Positions 7,664 to 13,641 of a stretch of DNA of 13,641 nt are shown here, one piece after another (the first letter of the stretch is position 1; each line of letters starts with the position of its first letter). The position numbers and the translations under genes are program-made. This stretch comes from Chthoniobacterales bacterium (GTDB lineage Bacteria > Verrucomicrobiota > Verrucomicrobiia > Chthoniobacterales > JACTMZ01), in NCBI GenBank assembly GCA_017853515.1, contig JAFMJK010000037.1:1-13641 (forward strand), in the 5' to 3' direction. The notes below the pieces were generated by a model. It saw only the letters and a list, made by a program, of their open reading frames with translations. It was not told the origin of the DNA and made no database searches.

Positions 7664-8530
7664 ATGTTCCCGTTTTCAGAGCCCTCGGGCCGCTTTGTTT
7701 TTGTCTTTCTTGCTTCGGCGGCATGCGCTTTTTCCTCGCCGGTCATCGATGATGCCGCACTCGAGGAAAAATTCACGCAGGGTCTGAACGAACCGGATGT
7801 GGTCGGGCTGAGCGGTGAACAATCCGCCAAAGCGGTGGAGGAGGCGGACGGCAAAAAAGTCTCGGCCGGCAAGGGCGCCGGCCCTGCTCCCTCCGCGGAT
7901 TACGCCGACGCTTCGCGTGCGGTGGTTGTGGTCGGTTCGATCGAATATTGCAAAGAGTGCGGCAAATTCCACATGGGAGCGGTGAGCAGCGGATGGGTGA
8001 TCGATCCGCGCGGGCTCATCGCGACCAACTACCATGTGATGGAGGACAAGGAAGCCGGTGAGATCGGTGTGATGGATCTCGATGGGAAAGTTTATCCGGT
8101 GCGCAAAGTCATCGCGGCCGACCGCGCGGGCGACGCGGCCATCATCGAGATCGAGACCGGCGGTGCCGAACTGCGCGCTTTTCCCCTGGCCGGCTCGGTC
8201 GAGACGGGCGAGCGTGTCCGGGTCATCGGCCATCCCGACGGCCGCTTTTACAGCCTGACCGAGGGAATCGTCTCGAGGGTGTTCACCGAGACGGTGGATG
8301 AAGAAGGCAAAGACCGTCGTACATGGATCACGGTGACCGCCGATTACGGGAGCGGGAGTTCGGGTGCGCCCGTGCTCAATGCTGCGGGCGAAGTGGTCGG
8401 CATGGTCTCCAGCACCGCGGCATTGCTGGCCGACACAGAGCAGGACAAGGAACCGAAAGCCGAGGATGTGCAGATGGTGTTTCGCGATTGCGTGTCGGTG
8501 GAAACCATGCGGCGCCTGATTTCGGACTGA
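7664..8530 (+). CDS. Secreted trypsin-like serine protease (S1 fold, no PDZ domain)
   Basis: This is a 288-residue exported protease. Residues 1-25 form a signal peptide (hydrophobic RFVFVFLASAACAFSS), then comes a low-complexity linker to about residue 85, then a chymotrypsin-fold domain. The triad is His124 in ATNYHVMED, Asp157 in AGDAAIIEI, and Ser233 in GSGSSGAPVLN. This arrangement resembles DegP/HtrA-type S1C domains, but no PDZ domain follows. An unusual Cys96-x2-Cys99-x3-His103 lies at the start of the domain, where relatives usually have only a short strand. ATG 7664, 14 bases after the pntB stop, was chosen because it gives a proper signal peptide; TTG 7646 is possible. Location after pntB suggests co-transcription, but no functional link to the transhydrogenase is known. 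The substrate is unknown. Confidence 0.82.
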   Translation: MFPFSEPSGRFVFVFLASAACAFSSPVIDDAALEEKFTQGLNEPDVVGLSGEQSAKAVEEADGKKVSAGKGAGPAPSADYADASRAVVVVGSIEYCKECGKFHMGAVSSGWVIDPRGLIATNYHVMEDKEAGEIGVMDLDGKVYPVRKVIAADRAGDAAIIEIETGGAELRAFPLAGSVETGERVRVIGHPDGRFYSLTEGIVSRVFTETVDEEGKDRRTWITVTADYGSGSSGAPVLNAAGEVVGMVSSTAALLADTEQDKEPKAEDVQMVFRDCVSVETMRRLISD

Positions 8531-8573
8531 TGCGCATTGGCCCCGGGTGGGTCCGCGTGTAGTCTCGCCCGCC

Positions 8574-9875
8574 GTGGACGGAGTGATCGAGATTCTGCGC
8601 GGCCTGCTCGGCATCGCCGTGTTCGTCGGTGTCGCCGCGCTGTTCAGCTCCGACCGCAAAAATATCCCGTGGCGGGTGGTGACCGTCGGTATTTTGCTGC
8701 AGTTCCTTCTCGCCGCCATGGTCATCCACCTCCCGCCGGTGCGCATGGCGGTCGAAGCGGTCGGGTTGTTTTTTGTCAAACTGCTCGGTTTCACGAGGGA
8801 GGGGACGCGGTTCCTGTTCGGCACGCTGCTCGACGAGCAGTCGCACGGTGTGATTTTTGCCCTGGCGGTTTTGCCCTCGATCGTCTTTTTTTCCGCGTTC
8901 AGCGCGGCACTTTATTACCTCGGGATTATCCAGAAGATCGTGCGCGGCATGGCGTGGGTTTTTTCCAAGACCATGCGCTTGTCGGGCCCCGAGACGCTTT
9001 CCGCCACGGCGAACGTGTTTCTCGGACAAACCGAAGCGCCGCTGCTCATTCGTCCGTGGTTGGGCGGCATGACGCGTTCGGAAATCCTCTGCGTCATGGT
9101 TGGCGGCATGGCCACGGTGGCGGGCGCCGTGATGGTGGCCTACATCAGTCTGCTTGGCGGCGGGGACCCGCAGCAGCAGCTTGTCTTCGCCACGCACTTG
9201 CTTACGGCCTCGGTCATCTCCGTGCCGGCGGCGCTGCTCATGTCGAAGATCCTGCTCCCGCAAACCGAGGAGGTGGACAAGTCGCTGCATCTCGCCCAGG
9301 AACGTAATGGCGTGAACCTGCTCGATGCGATCTGCCACGGGACGACTGAAGGTGTGAAGCTTGCGGTCAATGTCGGCGCCATGCTGCTCGTGTTCACCGC
9401 GTTGGTCGCTTTTGTGAACTTTATCCTCGAAAATTGGATCGGTGCGCCGACCGGGCTGAATGCGCTGGTTGCTCAATGGACCAACGGAGTCTACGAAGAT
9501 TTCTCGCTCGAATTTATCCTGGGTATTCTTTTCGCGCCAATCGCGTGGCTCATGGGCATCAGCGGCGACGCCATCCTGCAATCGGGTGAATTCCTCGGCT
9601 TGCGCACCGTGCTCAACGAATTTGTCTCCTTTGTCCGCTTGGGCGAAATGAAAGCGGAGGGCCTCTACACCAATCCTCGCAATCTGATGATCCTGACCTA
9701 TGCGCTGACCGGCTTCGCCAACTTTGTCTCCATCGGCGTGCAAATCGGGGGCATCGGCGCGATGGCGCCTTCGCAGCGTCCGACGCTCGCCCAGCTGGGA
9801 TGGAAGGCGTTGCTCGGCGCGAACCTCGCCTGCTTCATGACCGGCGCGGTGGCCGGGATCCTCTCGCCAAGGTGA
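8574..9875 (+). CDS. Concentrative nucleoside transporter (NupC/CNT family)
   Basis: This is a 433-residue inner-membrane symporter that imports nucleosides with Na+ or H+. Binding-site motifs of the family are present: GQTEAP (Gly151-Gln152-Thr153-Glu154), Glu349 in LNEFVSF, and Asn383/Ser386 in GFANFVSIG followed by VQIGGIGAMAP. The N-terminus has the typical helix, LFSSDRKNIPWR, second helix layout. GTG 8574 gives a start just before the first helix; GTG 8547 would add nine residues and GTG 8583 is also possible. There is no Shine-Dalgarno sequence. It follows the protease gene by 43 bases and may be the last gene of the pnt transcript. It ends six bases before the stop of the convergent peptidoglycan-binding gene. 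No terminator hairpin is visible in that gap. The exact nucleoside range and coupling ion are not predictable. Confidence 0.94.
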   Translation: MDGVIEILRGLLGIAVFVGVAALFSSDRKNIPWRVVTVGILLQFLLAAMVIHLPPVRMAVEAVGLFFVKLLGFTREGTRFLFGTLLDEQSHGVIFALAVLPSIVFFSAFSAALYYLGIIQKIVRGMAWVFSKTMRLSGPETLSATANVFLGQTEAPLLIRPWLGGMTRSEILCVMVGGMATVAGAVMVAYISLLGGGDPQQQLVFATHLLTASVISVPAALLMSKILLPQTEEVDKSLHLAQERNGVNLLDAICHGTTEGVKLAVNVGAMLLVFTALVAFVNFILENWIGAPTGLNALVAQWTNGVYEDFSLEFILGILFAPIAWLMGISGDAILQSGEFLGLRTVLNEFVSFVRLGEMKAEGLYTNPRNLMILTYALTGFANFVSIGVQIGGIGAMAPSQRPTLAQLGWKALLGANLACFMTGAVAGILSPR

Positions 9876-9881
9876 ACGGTC

Positions 9882-10580
9882 TTATTGGTAGCTCGCCTGG
9901 ATGCCGAGCGCGGTGAGAAGTTCGGGAGAGATTGTTCCCGTGACCGGCATGCTGTTCTGCATCTGGTATTGCTCGATGGCGCCGGCGCAGGAGGCGGCCA
10001 AGCCGTCGATCGGGCCGCTGTAGAGCCCGAGTTTTTGCAACGCCACTTCCACTGCGGTCTCCACAGGATAAGTGGAGTAGACGGGATATTGGACGAAGTC
10101 CGGTTGTGTGACGATGGACCACCCGGCCCACGCGCCGAAGGGAACGGCATAGGGGACCCACGGGTCGCAGTTCACCGCGACATACGCGCCGTTGCGCCAG
10201 ACGTAACCGTTGCGGAATCCGTCCGGCCCCACCACGGTGGCGTCGTAGTCGGTGCCGTTGATCGTGCGGACATTCACGTTGGCCGCGCCGTCGCCGTCGG
10301 AGCGGACGCGCACGTTGGCGGCATCTGCTCCGTCGTTGATGCGGAAGCTGTCGTCGCCCGTGCGTTCGATATTCGCGTCGTCGCGCACGGCGGGATCGAA
10401 TCCCCCGTCGAAACGCGGGGCCTCGCCGGTGAAACCGCCGTCCTCGACGCGGTCCTCACGGAACCCGCCTTCGCGGAATTCCCCTCCGCCGCCACGAAAT
10501 TCGCCCCCGCCACCTCCGCGGGAAAAACCGAGGGTGGTTGTGACGGCTAGGGCGAGGGGGACAAGAAGTGTAGCTTTCAT
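9882..10580 (-). CDS. Secreted glycine-rich protein with C-terminal peptidoglycan-binding domain
   Basis: This 232-residue protein has a signal peptide (MKATLLVPLALAVTTTLGFS), then a Gly/Arg/Glu-rich stretch with GGGGGEFR and GGGGEFRE repeats. An Asp-rich region follows, holding two near-identical 12-residue units of form DG-x2-AANV-x-VR-x. A middle domain (DATVVGPDGFRNGYVWRNGAYVAV) has a Trp/Tyr-rich segment after it. The C-terminus, from about residue 172, is a peptidoglycan-binding type 1 domain (ALQKLGLYSGPIDGLA, AIEQYQMQNSMPVTG, LLTALGI). It probably sits in the periplasm or envelope bound to murein. ATG 10580 was chosen for the signal peptide; the frame stays open upstream to 10616 without one. 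No catalytic domain is visible, and function beyond wall binding is unknown. Confidence 0.8.
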   Translation of the reverse strand: MKATLLVPLALAVTTTLGFSRGGGGGEFRGGGGEFREGGFREDRVEDGGFTGEAPRFDGGFDPAVRDDANIERTGDDSFRINDGADAANVRVRSDGDGAANVNVRTINGTDYDATVVGPDGFRNGYVWRNGAYVAVNCDPWVPYAVPFGAWAGWSIVTQPDFVQYPVYSTYPVETAVEVALQKLGLYSGPIDGLAASCAGAIEQYQMQNSMPVTGTISPELLTALGIQASYQ

Positions 10581-10587
10581 CGGGGCG

Positions 10588-10616
10588 AATAAAGACGCGC
10601 TGCCCGCCGGAGGCAA
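10588..10616 (-). promoter_or_regulatory. Candidate promoter of the peptidoglycan-binding gene, predicting a leaderless mRNA
   Basis: On the minus strand TTGCCT (10616-10611) and TTTATT (10593-10588) are 17 bases apart, each matching the consensus at 4 of 6 positions. The predicted start near 10581 is one base before the ATG. The start codon has no Shine-Dalgarno sequence. Confidence 0.35.
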
Positions 10617-10647
10617 GCGGGAGGCGTCCGTCGCGGGCTTTTAGACG

Positions 10648-10675
10648 TTGCAACTATTAGCTGATCTTATACTTT
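10648..10675 (+). promoter_or_regulatory. Possible promoter region of the sdh operon
   Basis: TTGCAA (10648-10653), part of the 8-base palindrome GTTGCAAC, is followed by the AT-rich segment CTTATACTTTTC. A -10 box could be TATACT (10668-10673, 5 of 6, but only 14 bases from TTGCAA) or TACTTT (10670-10675, 3 of 6, 16 bases). Either would start transcription a few bases before the sdhC ATG at 10685. The spacing is not ideal, so the exact boxes are uncertain, but a promoter is expected in this 104-base gap between divergent genes. Confidence 0.3.
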
Positions 10676-10684
10676 TCTTCAGAT

Positions 10685-11446
10685 ATGAGCGCTGTCTCTG
10701 CCGCCCCGAAGGTGCGCGGGCCCAATCCCTTGCTGGCCTTCGTCGGATCGTCGATCGGCAAAAAATGGGTGGTTGGCATCTCGGGCTTGCTGCTGATTCT
10801 TTTCGTTCTGGCGCACCTGGCGGGGAACCTGACCATTTACATCGGACCTTACGGAGAGGGGATCAATGTCTATGCGCAGGCCCTGCATGCCAGCCCCCTC
10901 TTCCTCTGGGCGGCGCGTCTCGGGTTGCTCGTCGTTTTCCTCGTTCACATTTTCACCACGCTCTCGCTCGTGTTGGAAAACCGTCGGGCCAAACCCACGC
11001 GCTACGCGGTCAAGGCGCGCGTGCAAAGCACGATTTACGTGCGCACCATGGCGCTGAGCGGACTCGTTGTTCTCAGCTTCCTCATTTTTCACGTGCTGCA
11101 ATTCGCGGCCGGGATGAGCCCGCATTCGCATCTCTATGATCTCGAGGGCCGGCACGATGTGGCTGCGATGATCATCCTGAGTTTTCACAATCCGCTTGTC
11201 TCCGGGTTTTACCTCCTGAGTTTGTTGCTCCTCGGCATGCACCTGAGCCATGGGATCTCCAGCGTTTTCCAGACTTTCGGCCTCAACGGACGCAAATCGG
11301 CGGCCCTGCTCAAAAACGGCGGTTTGGCTGTGGCTTGGTTGTTGATGGCCGGCTTCGCCTCGATTCCCGTGGCGGCGGTGTCCGGGTATTTGAAAGTTCT
11401 TCCCGACGACCGGCGCGTCCAACCGGTTTTGACCGCTTTGCGCTGA
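10685..11446 (+). CDS. sdhC: Succinate dehydrogenase cytochrome b subunit (five-helix, di-heme type)
   Basis: This 253-residue membrane anchor of complex II carries heme b and the quinone site, passing electrons between the iron-sulfur subunit and the quinone pool. It has five hydrophobic segments (about 28-48, 72-97, 121-141, 160-190 and 208-232). Histidines at the ends or middles of four helices (His44, His88, His136, His186) match the spacing of the four heme ligands in the Wolinella-type di-heme FrdC/SdhC. Its size fits the single-anchor cytochrome b558 subfamily rather than the separate SdhC plus SdhD form, and no sdhD is present. ATG 10685 has no Shine-Dalgarno sequence. The stop is three bases before sdhA. 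Confidence 0.93.
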   Translation: MSAVSAAPKVRGPNPLLAFVGSSIGKKWVVGISGLLLILFVLAHLAGNLTIYIGPYGEGINVYAQALHASPLFLWAARLGLLVVFLVHIFTTLSLVLENRRAKPTRYAVKARVQSTIYVRTMALSGLVVLSFLIFHVLQFAAGMSPHSHLYDLEGRHDVAAMIILSFHNPLVSGFYLLSLLLLGMHLSHGISSVFQTFGLNGRKSAALLKNGGLAVAWLLMAGFASIPVAAVSGYLKVLPDDRRVQPVLTALR

Positions 11447-11449
11447 CTT

Positions 11450-13375
<1,926 letters not shown>

Positions 13376-13406
13376 CCATGATCGCGCGTATCGCTTACCC
13401 GGTGTT

Positions 13407-13475
13407 TGTAGCGGCGGTCTGTGACCGCCGGATCCTTGCCGTTATATGCACCGGCGGTCACAGACCGCCGCTACA
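13407..13475 (+). repeat. Perfect 25-base inverted repeat, REP/BIME-like double hairpin
   Basis: The left arm 13407-13431 is the exact reverse complement of the right arm 13451-13475, with a 19-base centre. Each arm holds its own hairpin: CGGCGGTC, loop TGT, GACCGCCG in the left (13412-13430), and the same stem with loop ACA in the right (13452-13470). Two REP-like units in opposite orientation form a BIME-like module. No target-site duplication is seen at the edges and no transposase is in the window. In the sdh mRNA it could fold as one long stem or two small ones, affecting decay or the ratio of SdhA to SdhB. No T-run follows, so it is not a typical intrinsic terminator. Confidence 0.85.
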
Positions 13476-13493
13476 GCCCTCACGGTATTCCGC

Positions 13494-13521
13494 CTCAACC
13501 CTCAACCCTCATCTCTCAACT
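13494..13521 (+). repeat. Four imperfect 7-base tandem repeats before sdhB
   Basis: CTCAACC, CTCAACC, CTCATCT, CTCAACT lie end to end, stopping five bases before the sdhB ATG. The stretch is rich in pyrimidines and has no purine Shine-Dalgarno sequence, so the sdhB leader would be unstructured and C/T-rich. This looks like a small decayed satellite. Confidence 0.6.
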
Positions 13522-13526
13522 ATCCC

Positions 13527-13641
13527 ATGAACTTCCATCTGAAAATCTGGCGTCAGGAAGAAGGGGACAAAAACGGCCGCTTCCAAGATGTCGAAGCACG
13601 CGACATGCCGTCCGAGGCTTCGTTCCTCGAGATGCTCGATA
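13527..13641 (+). CDS. sdhB: Succinate dehydrogenase iron-sulfur subunit, 3' end outside window
   Basis: Only the first 38 codons are present. MNFHLKIWRQEEGDKNGRF is followed by a segment ending SFLEMLD, which is the typical N-terminal ferredoxin-like beginning of SdhB/FrdB, the subunit that relays electrons through [2Fe-2S], [4Fe-4S] and [3Fe-4S] clusters. The cluster cysteines lie downstream of the window. Position after sdhC and sdhA supports the call. There is no Shine-Dalgarno sequence; translation may depend on coupling to the open frame that ends in its ATG. Confidence 0.88.
   Translation, partial: MNFHLKIWRQEEGDKNGRFQDVEARDMPSEASFLEMLD

Larger units (their letters stand above)
13378..13530 (+). 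other. Possible 50-codon open frame bridging sdhA and sdhB
   Basis: An ATG two bases after the sdhA stop opens a 50-residue frame (MIARIAYPVFVAAVCDRR at its start) that runs without a stop through both arms and loop of the inverted repeat and through the CTCAACC repeats. Its TGA overlaps the sdhB ATG as ATGA. The peptide resembles nothing I recognise and its sequence is dictated by the repeats, so a coding role is doubtful. Ribosomes finishing it could, however, reinitiate on sdhB, as at the ATGA and GTGA junctions of the pnt genes. It has no Shine-Dalgarno sequence. Confidence 0.2.

Noticed and set aside
8376..9743. 455-codon minus-strand frame opposite nupC
   Set aside because: It is a shadow of a well-conserved transporter, rich in His/Arg/Gln and lacking membrane or domain features.
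10601..10644. GCCCGC ... GCGGGC followed by TTTT, resembling a terminator on the plus strand
   Set aside because: The loop is over 25 bases, no plus-strand gene lies upstream that would need it, and it overlaps the likely promoter of the divergent minus-strand gene.
13407..13475. Intrinsic terminator ending an sdhCA transcript
   Set aside because: The stem is strong but no T-run follows the right arm, and sdhB, the essential partner, lies directly downstream.
13407..13475. Complete insertion sequence or MITE
   Set aside because: It has inverted arms but no visible target duplication and no transposase in the window; a REP-like element is the simpler reading.

Overview
The window is a GC-rich bacterial chromosome segment packed with metabolic genes. 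There is no phage, plasmid, CRISPR or transposase gene, and no gene-free stretch longer than about 150 bases. The gene set suggests a free-living aerobic Gram-negative bacterium: a three-gene proton-translocating transhydrogenase, a five-helix di-heme SdhC, separate sdhA and sdhB, and a bacterial deoxyhypusine-synthase-like protein. The SdhC type, the gene order sdhC-sdhA-sdhB and the near absence of Shine-Dalgarno sequences fit Verrucomicrobiota (Opitutae-like) best. This placement is an inference from gene character, not from a marker gene.

Layout. (1) 1-784, +: the 3' part of a MetX-type homoserine O-acyltransferase, overlapping tail-to-tail with (2) 766-2106, -: a MATE exporter. (3) 2186-4629, +: a tight cluster of an M42 metallo-aminopeptidase, a deoxyhypusine-synthase-like enzyme and a DUF2237 protein. 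(4) 4775-9875, +: pntAA-pntAB-pntB, linked by 4-base overlaps, then a secreted trypsin-like protease and a NupC nucleoside transporter. (5) 9882-10580, -: a secreted glycine-rich protein with a C-terminal peptidoglycan-binding domain, convergent with nupC. (6) 10685-13641, +: sdhC, sdhA and the start of sdhB (succinate:quinone oxidoreductase, complex II).

The transhydrogenase (NADPH from NADH and proton motive force) and complex II (TCA cycle to quinone pool) mark this as a core energy-metabolism region. The more unusual content is: a DHS-like enzyme that keeps the catalytic lysine but has changed residues elsewhere in the active site; a 69-base perfect inverted repeat between sdhA and sdhB, made of two REP-like hairpins; a 50-codon open frame running through that repeat and ending in an ATGA overlap with the sdhB start; and a set of promoter-like boxes placed so close to start codons that several mRNAs look leaderless or nearly so. 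No clearly new multi-gene system is evident.
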